From Thermocladium sp. UBA166 (GTDB lineage: Archaea; Thermoproteota; Thermoprotei; Thermoproteales; Thermocladiaceae), in the NCBI GenBank assembly GCA_002508315.1, contig DAHE01000033.1, forward strand, positions 1 through 23,199: a stretch of 23,199 bases of DNA. The letters run 5' to 3'. Numbering within the stretch: the stretch's first letter is position 1; the number at the start of each line of letters is the position of its first letter. The position numbers and the translations under genes are program-made. The notes beneath the pieces were generated by a model, which saw nothing but the letters and a program-made list of their open reading frames with translations, made no database searches and was not told the origin of the DNA. Shown piece by piece: positions 1 through 7,021 of the stretch.

Positions 1-116
1 TAAAGGGCGAGGTTTGTCCTTTTCCCAATCAATCGGTAAATAGCTCAATGCCGGGGCTAACATGCATAAAATGCACTAATCGACGGCTCTATTTCATAAC
101 CTGCGAAGACCCGACT

Positions 117-368
117 ATGCAGGAGCAATTAATCAAGAGAGAGGGTAAGTATGTGCTGGATTTAAGAGGGTTCATATGCCCGTATCCCCAGATATACACA
201 GTTAAGGCGCTTCAAAAAGTTGAGGGAGGAGCCGTTATTGACGTACTGATAGATAATCCAGCGTCATGCAACACCGTTCCCAGCATAGTGATGAGAAATG
301 GCCATTCAGTGCTGGAGAACGTGAAGGAGGGAAATTACTGGAGGATAACTATAAGGAAAAAGGAGTGA
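117..368 (+). CDS. tusA: TusA/SirA-family sulfur carrier protein
   Basis: An 83-residue cytosolic protein of the TusA family, which carries a persulfide on a conserved cysteine and hands sulfur to tRNA thiolation, molybdenum cofactor or dissimilatory sulfur pathways. The family signature is visible as C21-P-Y-P24 right after a beta strand (YVLDLRGFI), followed by a helix and two beta strands ending at WRITIRKKE. The frame is open upstream to an ATG at 48, but that would add 23 residues before the usual TusA N-terminus; the ATG at 117 gives the normal family length (75-85 aa) and has a weak A/T-rich box about 20-27 bp upstream. No sulfur-oxidation partner (DsrE, Hdr) lies beside it; hemB follows after 190 bp. 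Which sulfur pathway it serves cannot be told from this window. Confidence 0.85.
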   Translation: MQEQLIKREGKYVLDLRGFICPYPQIYTVKALQKVEGGAVIDVLIDNPASCNTVPSIVMRNGHSVLENVKEGNYWRITIRKKE

Positions 369-558
369 GAAATTCATCAATAACAAAACGAGATAATCCC
401 TAGTGAGCGGCCCCAGCCCTTTGCGTGGGCATTATCGAGAACCCGCGTCGTCCCCGGAAGAAGAACGTTAACTCCACTATTGTTGTTAATAACCCGGGGG
501 TTTGACCCGCAATCATGGGGGAATAAAGTATTTATTCAGTTATTGGCCTGCCCCCATC
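369..558. other. intergenic region, tusA-hemB
   Basis: These 190 bp contain no supportable gene. They are GC-rich in the middle (about 400-460 and 490-520) and hold short inverted pieces such as AACCC/GGGTTT near 491-503, but I could not fold a tRNA or find C/D box motifs. The last 35 bp hold the hemB promoter. Confidence 0.4.
525..536 (+). promoter_or_regulatory. TATA-like box of hemB
   Basis: The A/T-rich stretch AAAGTATTTATT is centred about 27 bp before the ATG at 559, the spacing expected for a leaderless archaeal transcript. It supports 559 rather than the in-frame TTG at 502 as the start. Confidence 0.5.
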
Positions 559-1590
559 ATGATACTCAACGGAGACTCTCTTCATAAGTTCCCATCGACT
601 AGACCCAGACGATTAAGGCTCAATAGGTTCCTGAGGAACTCCGTCGCGGAGACCTCCCTATCAGCCAGCAACTTGATAATGCCCATATTCGTGACAGACT
701 CAAGTTCGCCGCAATCCATAAATGCCATGCCCGGCCAATTCAGGTGGCCTTTGAACGAGACCTTGCTGAAATTCGTGGATGAGTTGAAGAGCGCAGGCAT
801 TCATAACGTTATTTTATTCGGCGTCACAGACAAGAAGGACCCGCTCGCCAGCGAGGCCACCAGCAAGAATGGAGTGGTGCCTAGGGCGATAAGGCTGCTC
901 AAGCAATCATTCGGAAAGGAGGTGGTCATATTCGCCGATCTATGCATGTGCGACTACACAGATCACGGGCACTGCGGAATAGTGAAGGGATCTGGGGAGG
1001 ATTACTATATAGATAATGATACTACCTTGAAGATTTATGGAGAGATAGCTGTAAATTACGCGGAGGCCGGCGCAGACGTAATCGCCCCCTCCGGCATGAT
1101 GGATGGACAAGTCAAGGCAATACGCGATGCATTGGACGGCAATGGATATGAGAACGTGCTTATAATGTCGTATAGCGCGAAATACGCCAGCGTCTTTTAT
1201 GGACCGTTTAGGGAGGCGGCCGACAGCGCGCCCCGATTCGGGGATAGGAGGAGTTACCAGATGGATCCCCGCAATTCGTTCGAGGCGTTGAAGGAGGTGG
1301 CCATGGATGTGGGAGAGGGGGCAGACATAGTGATGGTAAAGCCGGCAATGCCGTACTTGGACGTGGTGAGGATGGTTAAGGACTCTTTTCCTCAAGTTCC
1401 GCTTGCCGCATATCAAGTGTCGGGCGAGTACTCAATGATAAAGGCAGCCGCCAATGCCGGGTGGATAGATGAGGGTAGGGCTGTAATGGAGAGCTTGACC
1501 TCGATACGGAGGGCTGGGGCGGATCTAATACTGACGTACTTCGCGTTAGACGCTGCCCGCATGCTGGGGCGGTGGGATTCGCTTTTCTAA
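559..1590 (+). CDS. hemB: porphobilinogen synthase (delta-aminolevulinic acid dehydratase)
   Basis: Condenses two 5-aminolevulinate molecules to porphobilinogen, the second step after HemA in tetrapyrrole synthesis. The 343-residue protein has the usual family length. The two active-site lysines are visible: K208 in YSAKYAS and K261 in VMVKPAMPYLD, which forms the Schiff base. The loop DLCMCDYTDHGHCG carries three cysteines (C129, C131, C139), the signature of the zinc-dependent subgroup rather than the magnesium-dependent one. An in-frame TTG at 502 would add 19 residues unlike the family, so the ATG at 559 with its TATA-like box is preferred. It stands alone on the plus strand, about 5 kb from hemA and the precorrin-2 dehydrogenase gene, so heme genes here are split into two transcription units. 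Confidence 0.96.
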   Translation: MILNGDSLHKFPSTRPRRLRLNRFLRNSVAETSLSASNLIMPIFVTDSSSPQSINAMPGQFRWPLNETLLKFVDELKSAGIHNVILFGVTDKKDPLASEATSKNGVVPRAIRLLKQSFGKEVVIFADLCMCDYTDHGHCGIVKGSGEDYYIDNDTTLKIYGEIAVNYAEAGADVIAPSGMMDGQVKAIRDALDGNGYENVLIMSYSAKYASVFYGPFREAADSAPRFGDRRSYQMDPRNSFEALKEVAMDVGEGADIVMVKPAMPYLDVVRMVKDSFPQVPLAAYQVSGEYSMIKAAANAGWIDEGRAVMESLTSIRRAGADLILTYFALDAARMLGRWDSLF

Positions 1591-1610
1591 TTATTATATA
1601 TAGATAAAAA

Positions 1611-1630
1611 TATGAAAAGGTTTAAATACG
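1611..1630 (+). promoter_or_regulatory. BRE/TATA promoter of aminotransferase gene
   Basis: A purine-rich BRE-like run (GAAAAGG) followed by TTTAAATA, centred about 30 bp before the ATG at 1655. It is one of the clearest archaeal promoters in the window. Confidence 0.65.
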
Positions 1631-1654
1631 GAGCATAAATTGACGAATTGATTA

Positions 1655-2863
1655 ATGATGGAAGTAAAATCCCTCTTATCGGAGCGAACGCAGTTCATGA
1701 AGGCAAGCGATATAAGGGAATTACTGAAGTGGGTGACGGAAGACGTCATATCCCTCGGCGGCGGAATGCCGGATCCATCTACGTTTCCAAAGGAGCTGGC
1801 CGACGTGGCAAGGGACGTGATAGCAACGCGGGGAAACAGTGCGCTCCAGTATGGAAAGACGGAGGGAGTGGATGAGCTCAAGGATGAATTGATACGCTTC
1901 ATGGCCAAGGACGGAGTAAAGGCCGACCGCGATGAGATAATAATAACCACGGGAAGCCAAGAGGCCTTGGACCTGGTGGGCAGGATAACCATTGATGCAG
2001 GGAACGTGGTAATCACGGAGAGACCGACCTATCTAGCAGCGCTTCAAGCATTCAAGGCATACCGCCCCAACATAGTTGGGATCGACATGGATTCGGAGGG
2101 AGTGGTGATGGACGAGTTGGAGGAAACGGTGAAGAAAAGCATAAACGATGGGAGGAGAATAAAGTTCATCTACGTCATTCCAACATGCCAAAACCCGACT
2201 GGGATAAGCATGAGCATTGATAGGCGCAAGCACTTGATGGAGTTGGCCAGCAAGTACGATTTATTGATAGTGGAGGACAACCCATACAGTTACTTCCTGT
2301 TCGACGGCATCTATGTTCCCCCGCTCAAGTCGATGGATTACGAGGACAGGGTGGTCTATATGTCAACTTTCAGCAAGATAATAGCGCCTGGAATACGCGT
2401 TGGCTGGGTGGTTGGGAATAGGGAATTGATAAGATGGATGGCAATGGCCAAGCAAGCCGTTGACCTGCACACGTCCACGCTCAGCCAATACATAGCCCTG
2501 GAGGCATTGAGAAGGGGCATAATAGAGCGAAACCTGCCTAGAATACGGGAGGTGTACAAGGTCAAGAGGGATGCCATGCTTGATGCCCTGGCAAAGTACA
2601 TGCCGGAGCAAGTGACGTGGACGAGACCCATAGGGGGAATGTTCATTTGGGCATCAGTGAACGGCGTGAGGACGGAGGACATGCTTCCAACGGCCGTCAG
2701 CAAGTACAAGGTAGCCTACGTGCCTGGCAAGTCCTTCTACCCAGCCGAGGACGTCCACACATCGATGAGGCTCAACTTCACTTACCCATCCGTAGACATG
2801 ATATACGAGGGAATCAGGAGGCTGAGCAACGCGATCCGCGACGAGTTGAGGAGAGGGAATTAA
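1655..2863 (+). CDS. PLP-dependent aminotransferase, LysN/2-aminoadipate aminotransferase type
   Basis: A 402-residue fold-type I aminotransferase of class I/II. Visible motifs are the N-terminal substrate loop SLGGGMPDPSTFP, the nucleotide-loop GSQEALDLVGR, N180-P-T-G183, D208 in VEDNPY which contacts the pyridine nitrogen, the PLP-binding lysine K241 in STFSKIIAPGIRVGW, and a C-terminal arginine in SMRLNFT that would bind the substrate carboxylate. The overall pattern resembles LysN of the alpha-aminoadipate lysine pathway and related archaeal multi-substrate aminotransferases for branched-chain, aromatic or dicarboxylic amino acids. The substrate cannot be read from sequence. Two ATGs occur in tandem (1655, 1658). 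The gene is convergent with asd, only 13 bp apart, next to aspartate-family genes, which fits amino acid synthesis but is not proof. Confidence 0.88.
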   Translation: MMEVKSLLSERTQFMKASDIRELLKWVTEDVISLGGGMPDPSTFPKELADVARDVIATRGNSALQYGKTEGVDELKDELIRFMAKDGVKADRDEIIITTGSQEALDLVGRITIDAGNVVITERPTYLAALQAFKAYRPNIVGIDMDSEGVVMDELEETVKKSINDGRRIKFIYVIPTCQNPTGISMSIDRRKHLMELASKYDLLIVEDNPYSYFLFDGIYVPPLKSMDYEDRVVYMSTFSKIIAPGIRVGWVVGNRELIRWMAMAKQAVDLHTSTLSQYIALEALRRGIIERNLPRIREVYKVKRDAMLDALAKYMPEQVTWTRPIGGMFIWASVNGVRTEDMLPTAVSKYKVAYVPGKSFYPAEDVHTSMRLNFTYPSVDMIYEGIRRLSNAIRDELRRGN

Positions 2864-2876
2864 TTGGAATCAATCC

Positions 2877-3860
2877 CTAAATTATCTTCATTTCCCTCAT
2901 CGTCTCGAGCGTCAATATCGTTATTCCAGCCGCCCCCCTTACTATATTATCGCCCAACACAACCATCCGCAAGTACCCTCCCCTCAAGCTCAACCTACCC
3001 ACCGATACAGCCATGGGGTTTAAATCTCGCATGGGTTGAGGCCCATCTATATCATTAATCAATACTATAGGCCTTCGAGGGGCTGATGGTAAGCCATGTA
3101 GCTGCGGAAACGACGTGAAGCTGCTCAGCGCCTTAACCACGTCATCCAGCCCCAACTTGGTCTCCACCTCTATAACTGCCATATGGCCATAGCTGACAGG
3201 CACCCTGGTGCTGGTCACGTGGACATCCATTTCCCTCCCCATTACCTTCCCCAGCTCGGCAGCTATCTTCTCTTCCTCTCCCTTGATGTACGGAATCACA
3301 TTACCGTTAATTGCCAGGAATGGAACCCCCATGTAACCAGCCCCGGAGACGGATTGCATGGTGGTTATGAATAGGCGGCCAAGGGACTCCACCAAGGGAG
3401 CCAGGGACAGCGATATGATGGCGGTGGTGCAGTTTGGATTCTTGACGAGCCACGCGTCCCTCCCCCTCACCTGCTCCAACGATCGCCAATTGATCTCTGG
3501 ATTAATGAGGGGAACGCCGGCATCCATGCGGCGAGGCGAGGCGTTTGAAATCACATTCACCCCGCTCCTGACCAATTCATCCTCAACGCGCGCGGCCACC
3601 TCGTTGGGTAGCGCGGAGAGCACCACATCTACATCCCTGTGATCACTGGGCTCCGTTGACGCAAGCCTCATATCGCAGACGTAGTCAGGCACCACGCCGC
3701 CCACCACCCACCTAACTGAGTCGCAGTATCTCTGCCCTACCTTAGCAGGTGATGCTGATACCTTGACCAATTCTATGAATGGATGGCCCTCCAGCATCCT
3801 TATCATGGATTGACCAACCAATCCCGTGGCGCCCAGCAGGGAAGCCCTTATCTTGCCCAT
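2877..3860 (-). CDS. asd: aspartate-semialdehyde dehydrogenase, archaeal/fungal type
   Basis: Reduces aspartyl-phosphate to aspartate semialdehyde with NADPH, the second step toward threonine, methionine and the diaminopimelate route. The 327-residue protein begins with the Rossmann motif GATGLVGQ (10-17). The catalytic cysteine is C144 in NPNCTT and the catalytic histidine H226 in RVPVSYGH. SASPAK at 35-40 matches the NADP phosphate-binding segment. Length is slightly below the 340-360 residues common for the family, without an obvious missing motif. Its start ATG lies inside the end of the aspartate kinase gene (13-bp overlap), so the two are almost certainly translated from one mRNA and act consecutively. 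Confidence 0.95.
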   Translation of the reverse strand: MGKIRASLLGATGLVGQSMIRMLEGHPFIELVKVSASPAKVGQRYCDSVRWVVGGVVPDYVCDMRLASTEPSDHRDVDVVLSALPNEVAARVEDELVRSGVNVISNASPRRMDAGVPLINPEINWRSLEQVRGRDAWLVKNPNCTTAIISLSLAPLVESLGRLFITTMQSVSGAGYMGVPFLAINGNVIPYIKGEEEKIAAELGKVMGREMDVHVTSTRVPVSYGHMAVIEVETKLGLDDVVKALSSFTSFPQLHGLPSAPRRPIVLINDIDGPQPMRDLNPMAVSVGRLSLRGGYLRMVVLGDNIVRGAAGITILTLETMREMKII

Positions 3861-4933
3861 GATACCACCCAGTCATGAAGCTCCCTGGCGACCTCCACGG
3901 CCCGCTCCTCGTCGTCGAAGACCTTGCCGAACGCATTGCCCTTGCTATCCTTGAAGTCCGGATTGAACGGTAGATCCCGGGGATCTACCTTGCCTACAAC
4001 AGCCACCGCACTGCCGCGCCGTCCTACTCGGAGCGCGTCGAAGAGGGCGACCGCCTTTGGCCCCGCCTCTGCCTCCTTGGAGACCAATGTGCCGAACGCG
4101 CTTCCAGGGGATGTTATGAACGCCGTTATTTTGGTTCCTATTAATGGCTCAAAGGTCTTGGGGTGAAACTTCTTGCCCCCCATGGCTGAGAACACGTAGG
4201 CCTCCTCCACGTTCATGTAGTTTATTATCTTGGGGTTCCCCACTATATTGGGGTCGCCGCTGTATATGCCGGGCACATCGGTGTAGAAGAATACCCTGGA
4301 TGCACCCAGGTAATTGGCGAGCAGGGACGCCGTGTAATCACTGCCACCCCTCCCCAGGGTGGCTGGCTTGCCGTTGGGGGTCCACCCTATGAAGCCAGGA
4401 ACGACGGGAGTTACATCCATCTCAATTAAGTGAAGCAGTCTCTGCCTAACGTAGAACCCGCTCAACCCACTTACGTCTCCCGGCCTCTCCAGCACTATGC
4501 CTGGATCGTAAACCGCGGCGGATCGTATTCCCCTGGCCTCAAGGGCTGCAGCCATGACTGTAACAGAGAGTAGCTCTCCATGAGCCGCGGTGGCATCTAC
4601 GTCCCCCTTGGATAGATACCTACGGGCTGACCCACCTATAATGCCCATCATTGAGGAGTACCTCGCGTAATCGTTGGGCGCAATGTATCGCAACGCATCC
4701 TCGTAGGACTCAAGCACATCGGCCAAATCCTCGCTCCGTCCTTCCTGGGCTGCCTGCATTAGCTTATCGGTTACTCCCTTCATTGCAGAGACGACGACGA
4801 TGCAACCACCCATAATTGAGGCGAGCCGCATGAAATCAAGCCCGCTCCTCAAGAGCGAGCCGCCTATTTTACATATACTATAGTCGCCTAGCCGCAGCTT
4901 AATGTTTCCATTGGGGTCAATAAATAGACTCAA
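3848..4933 (-). CDS. lysC: aspartate kinase with shortened C-terminal regulatory region
   Basis: Phosphorylates aspartate to aspartyl-phosphate, feeding the Asd encoded directly downstream with 13-bp overlap. The amino-acid kinase fold shows KIGGSLL (K22), VVSAMKGVTD (48-57), the substrate loop GRGGSDYTAS (194-203) and FFYTDVPGIYSGDP (215-228). After about residue 290 only some 70 residues remain, against roughly 150 for the two ACT domains of typical class I enzymes, so allosteric control may be reduced or different. The only canonical-type start in the open frame is TTG at 4933, just after an in-frame TAG. A TATA-like box at 4941-4950 is only about 12 bp from it, so either a distal promoter is used or translation starts further in; the N-terminal 10-15 residues are therefore uncertain. 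Confidence 0.9.
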   Translation of the reverse strand: MSLFIDPNGNIKLRLGDYSICKIGGSLLRSGLDFMRLASIMGGCIVVVSAMKGVTDKLMQAAQEGRSEDLADVLESYEDALRYIAPNDYARYSSMMGIIGGSARRYLSKGDVDATAAHGELLSVTVMAAALEARGIRSAAVYDPGIVLERPGDVSGLSGFYVRQRLLHLIEMDVTPVVPGFIGWTPNGKPATLGRGGSDYTASLLANYLGASRVFFYTDVPGIYSGDPNIVGNPKIINYMNVEEAYVFSAMGGKKFHPKTFEPLIGTKITAFITSPGSAFGTLVSKEAEAGPKAVALFDALRVGRRGSAVAVVGKVDPRDLPFNPDFKDSKGNAFGKVFDDEERAVEVARELHDWVVSWAR

Positions 4934-4940
4934 TACCTAA

Positions 4941-4950
4941 GTTTTTAAGC
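4941..4950 (-). promoter_or_regulatory. TATA-like box close to aspartate kinase start
   Basis: GCTTAAAAAC on the minus strand matches the other TATA boxes of the window, but its centre is only about 12 bp from the TTG start. A normal TATA-to-start distance would place initiation near 4920, where the in-frame codon is ATT. Confidence 0.35.
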
Positions 4951-5133
4951 ATTGCTGGGCAATGCGACGAAGCCAACGCCTCTCCCGAACAACCGCCGAG
5001 CACTACGACGAAGCAGCATATCCACCCATCAACATCTAAACGATGGGCTGGACCCGCTGCCCATTCACGACGGCACGACATCCCCACCCTTCACTGTCTC
5101 CAGTAAAGCCAACTATTATATATTAAAGATTGA
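4951..5133 (-). other. aspartate kinase leader/intergenic region
   Basis: Some 180 bp between the stop of the upstream hypothetical gene and the kinase start. A strong TATA-like box lies at its distal end, a perfect 6-bp stem (ATGGGC/GCCCAT, 10-nt loop) at 5043-5064, and the 9-mer CGACGAAGC occurs twice (4965-4973, 5006-5014). On the minus strand an ATG-started open frame runs about 55 codons and ends at a TGA within the kinase N-terminus, but its composition gives no support as a gene. It may be a 5' leader or a small RNA. Confidence 0.35.
5113..5128 (-). promoter_or_regulatory. distal TATA box upstream of aspartate kinase
   Basis: Minus-strand CTTTAATATATAATAG is the most A/T-rich TATA candidate here. 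Transcription would begin near 5094 and give a leader of about 160 nt before the kinase gene. Confidence 0.45.
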
Positions 5134-5550
5134 TTAATTGCATGGCAATCTTGGATCCACATTGATCGCATCAAGGATGTATGCTATCGTCTTAGCGACT
5201 GCATCAACTCTTGCCTTCCCGGTTAATTTTTCCACCAATTTACATGGATCCTCTTTCCTCCATTCATCCGGGGCCGGCTTGACCGGGTATTCCAGCATGA
5301 TTGGTTCATCCCTATACGTATCTATTCTGACTATTGCCTTGAGCATCAAGCCTGGCTCCACGTGAACCTCAAGCCTGATGGACCTGCAAGTGCCGGATCT
5401 CATCAGGGGTCCCTCCACGGTGAGCATCATCAATTCATCTCCATTGATTAACACATCTATAAGCAAGTCAAAGTCATGGACCCAATGCTCCACCCTGGCA
5501 CACTCAAAGTATTCGCCGGATTTGCTGCACTTAAGGCCGGCGCATTCCAT
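5134..5550 (-). CDS. hypothetical cysteine-containing protein
   Basis: A 138-residue protein I do not recognise. It has six cysteines (C3, C8, C17, C55, C103, C137); the first three form a C-x4-C-x8-C pattern close to the N-terminus, and the body alternates beta-like segments (FDLLIDVLING, EVHVEPGLMLKAIVRIDTY) with a C-terminal helix. There is no signal peptide or membrane segment. The acidic, mostly beta pattern could be a small ligand-binding or metal-binding domain, but no function is assigned. A TATA-like box (5571-5580) centred 25 bp before the ATG at 5550 supports the start and an independent leaderless transcript. Confidence 0.75.
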   Translation of the reverse strand: MECAGLKCSKSGEYFECARVEHWVHDFDLLIDVLINGDELMMLTVEGPLMRSGTCRSIRLEVHVEPGLMLKAIVRIDTYRDEPIMLEYPVKPAPDEWRKEDPCKLVEKLTGKARVDAVAKTIAYILDAINVDPRLPCN

Positions 5551-5570
5551 CTACTCATAGCAGCGCGGCG

Positions 5571-5580
5571 TTTATTAAGC
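5571..5580 (-). promoter_or_regulatory. TATA-like box for hypothetical gene 5134-5550
   Basis: Minus-strand GCTTAATAAA, centred 25 bp before the ATG at 5550. Confidence 0.5.
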
Positions 5581-5588
5581 ATTCCATA

Positions 5589-5825
5589 TTAACCATAGAT
5601 AACCCGTAGGCCTCGTGTCTTGGCCCGCAGCATCAAGCTTGTCAGCTTGGCCCATGACTTGCTTCTTATTACTATGATGTCCCCGCTCCTCTCTATGTCG
5701 AGGCCAAGCTCCTCCACCGCATCGATTATGACTGCCGCTCCCTCCCTTCCTATAATGGCTACGTAGAAGCCTTGGGGATCCTTTTTCCTGCTTATGTTAA
5801 GCGAGTTCAGATCCATCTTGACCAT
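5589..5825 (-). CDS. small hypothetical protein
   Basis: A protein of 78 residues when started at the ATG at 5825 (75 if at 5816). It has a compact alpha/beta pattern: FYVAIIGREGAAVIIDAVEELGLDIERSGDIIVIRS followed by a basic helix KLTSLMLRAKTRGLRVIYG. No known family is recognised. The frame is open up to a start at 5897, but that version overlaps the start of the divergent NifX-like gene and lies upstream of the likely promoter, so the shorter form is preferred. The palindromic TTATTAAG at 5861-5868 could serve as TATA box for both this gene and the divergent one, suggesting shared control. Confidence 0.6.
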   Translation of the reverse strand: MVKMDLNSLNISRKKDPQGFYVAIIGREGAAVIIDAVEELGLDIERSGDIIVIRSKSWAKLTSLMLRAKTRGLRVIYG

Positions 5826-5859
5826 GTACAGCCCTGCCGCGTTCTCAAGCCGCGAAATG

Positions 5860-5869
5860 CTTATTAAGG
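5860..5869. promoter_or_regulatory. shared divergent TATA-like element
   Basis: CTTATTAAGG reads as CTTATTAAG on plus and CTTAATAAG on minus. It is centred 25 bp before the ATG at 5889 (plus) and about 40 bp before the ATG at 5825 (minus). Confidence 0.45.
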
Positions 5870-5888
5870 GTTTCTGATATCGGTTCCG

Positions 5889-6269
5889 ATGGCGCAAAGA
5901 ATAGCTGTCGTGTCCAGCGGCAATGCGGTCACCGGCCCCGGGGAGGGGGAATACATACTAATATATGAGGTAGATCCCTCGGGCATTAAGGAAGTGTCAA
6001 GGGAGCCCAATCCAGCCATGAATGCCACCATGCATAGGGGCCTCCATGCATTGAGAAGGGCCAGGGAGGTCGGAGTCTCCTCGATTATAGTGACGGAGAT
6101 AGGGCCGCCCGGCTACAGGGCAGCGCTTAGCTGGGGTCTCGATGTCTACATAGTGCCTGACGGCACGTCCGTTAACGATGCCTTGGCTATGTTGATTGAG
6201 GGAAAGCTAACGCCAGCCAAGGGTCCTACCCACGAACATGGATATCACGGCGAGGAGACCCATGCATAG
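5889..6269 (+). CDS. NifX/NafY-like dinitrogenase cofactor family protein with His-rich tail
   Basis: A 126-residue protein of the dinitrogenase iron-molybdenum cofactor family (NifX/NifB C-terminal/NafY fold, PF02579 type), small RNase H-like domains that hold or shuttle metal-sulfur clusters. The core shows IAVVSSG, the conserved middle HRGLHALRRAREVGVSSIIV followed by a glycine turn (TEIGPPGY), and LDVYIVPDGTSVNDALAML, which match the usual pattern of an iG.n turn and gtv.eAl end. No nitrogenase genes are present, and in archaea such proteins commonly occur without nitrogenase. The last 12 residues carry four histidines (H115, H117, H120, H125) in THEHGYHGEETHA, a plausible metal-binding tail. 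It begins with a leaderless-type promoter and is followed by the tetrapyrrole genes. Confidence 0.8.
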   Translation: MAQRIAVVSSGNAVTGPGEGEYILIYEVDPSGIKEVSREPNPAMNATMHRGLHALRRAREVGVSSIIVTEIGPPGYRAALSWGLDVYIVPDGTSVNDALAMLIEGKLTPAKGPTHEHGYHGEETHA

Positions 6270-6332
6270 CAATGAATGGAACTGCCTTGAATTTAAACGG
6301 ATTCCTCATCTATTCCCACCCAATAATTGCGG

Positions 6333-6350
6333 GGAAAAGTTTAATATTTA
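6333..6350 (+). promoter_or_regulatory. BRE/TATA promoter of precorrin-2 dehydrogenase-hemA operon
   Basis: GGAAAAG followed by TTTAATATTTAA. The TATA centre is about 22 bp before the ATG at 6365 and 16 bp before the ATG at 6359, favouring the second ATG. Confidence 0.5.
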
Positions 6351-6364
6351 ATTAATTCATGGCG

Positions 6365-7021
6365 ATGCCAGTGAGGATCCCCCTCTTCATAGAATTCAGT
6401 GGAAAGAAGGTGCTCGTGCTAGGCGGCGGGTATACCGCGACGAAGCGTGTCGAGAAGTTCCTATCGGCCGGTTCTCACGTCATCGTTATAGCCATGGATG
6501 CATCGAGGGAATTAAGGGGACTGGGGGCTCAAGGCGATGTGGACTTGATAATAGGGGATCTGAGGCTCATGGATCTCAACTTCATCGCGAGGGGGTTCGA
6601 CTTGGTCGTTTATGCGGTGCCCGATGAGGGCTTGCGAGCCACGGCTAGGAGAGCGGCGGCCGCTGGAAATGCACTGTTTAACGATGCCACTAATGCCGAG
6701 GAGACTGAGGTAGTAGTTCCATTTGAGGGGGAGTACATGGGCGTTAGGCTTGCCGTGACCACGGAGGGAAAGAGCGGCGTGGCGGCGCGGGCGGTTCGAG
6801 ATTACTTGGTGAATGTACTGGAGGGCAGCGGGGATATGGCTAGCTTCATAACTGCTTGGTACGCTGCTAAGGAAAAGATAAAGAAGGAGGTGGCCTCTCC
6901 AAGCAGGAGGATGCAGTTATACATGCGGTTGAGAGATGATGATGCCTTCAAGTCGTTGGCCAAGAGCGGGAGAGTGGATGATGTATTGAAGTACGTGGAT
7001 GAGGCGATACGCAATGGATGA
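6365..7021 (+). CDS. precorrin-2 dehydrogenase / sirohydrochlorin ferrochelatase family (SirC/Met8-like)
   Basis: Oxidises precorrin-2 to sirohydrochlorin with NAD, on the way to siroheme and, in archaea, to heme through the siroheme-dependent route. Some Met8/CysG-N relatives also insert iron; that cannot be decided here. The protein has 218 residues, close to the family's 200-220. The N-terminal Rossmann motif GGGYTATKRVEKFLSAG matches the GGGxVAxRK pattern of Met8/CysG. The segment NALFNDATNAEETEVVVP aligns with the family's conserved active-site Asp loop. The second ATG (6365) fits the promoter spacing better than 6359. Its stop overlaps the hemA ATG by 8 bp, so both enzymes are made together. 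Confidence 0.88.
   Translation: MPVRIPLFIEFSGKKVLVLGGGYTATKRVEKFLSAGSHVIVIAMDASRELRGLGAQGDVDLIIGDLRLMDLNFIARGFDLVVYAVPDEGLRATARRAAAAGNALFNDATNAEETEVVVPFEGEYMGVRLAVTTEGKSGVAARAVRDYLVNVLEGSGDMASFITAWYAAKEKIKKEVASPSRRMQLYMRLRDDDAFKSLAKSGRVDDVLKYVDEAIRNG

Noticed and set aside
369..558. tRNA or C/D box RNA upstream of hemB
   Set aside because: No cloverleaf with a T-arm consensus and no paired C and D boxes could be found.
940..1416. Minus-strand 158-codon frame inside hemB
   Set aside because: It is a shadow of hemB; the plus frame has zinc and lysine active-site motifs.
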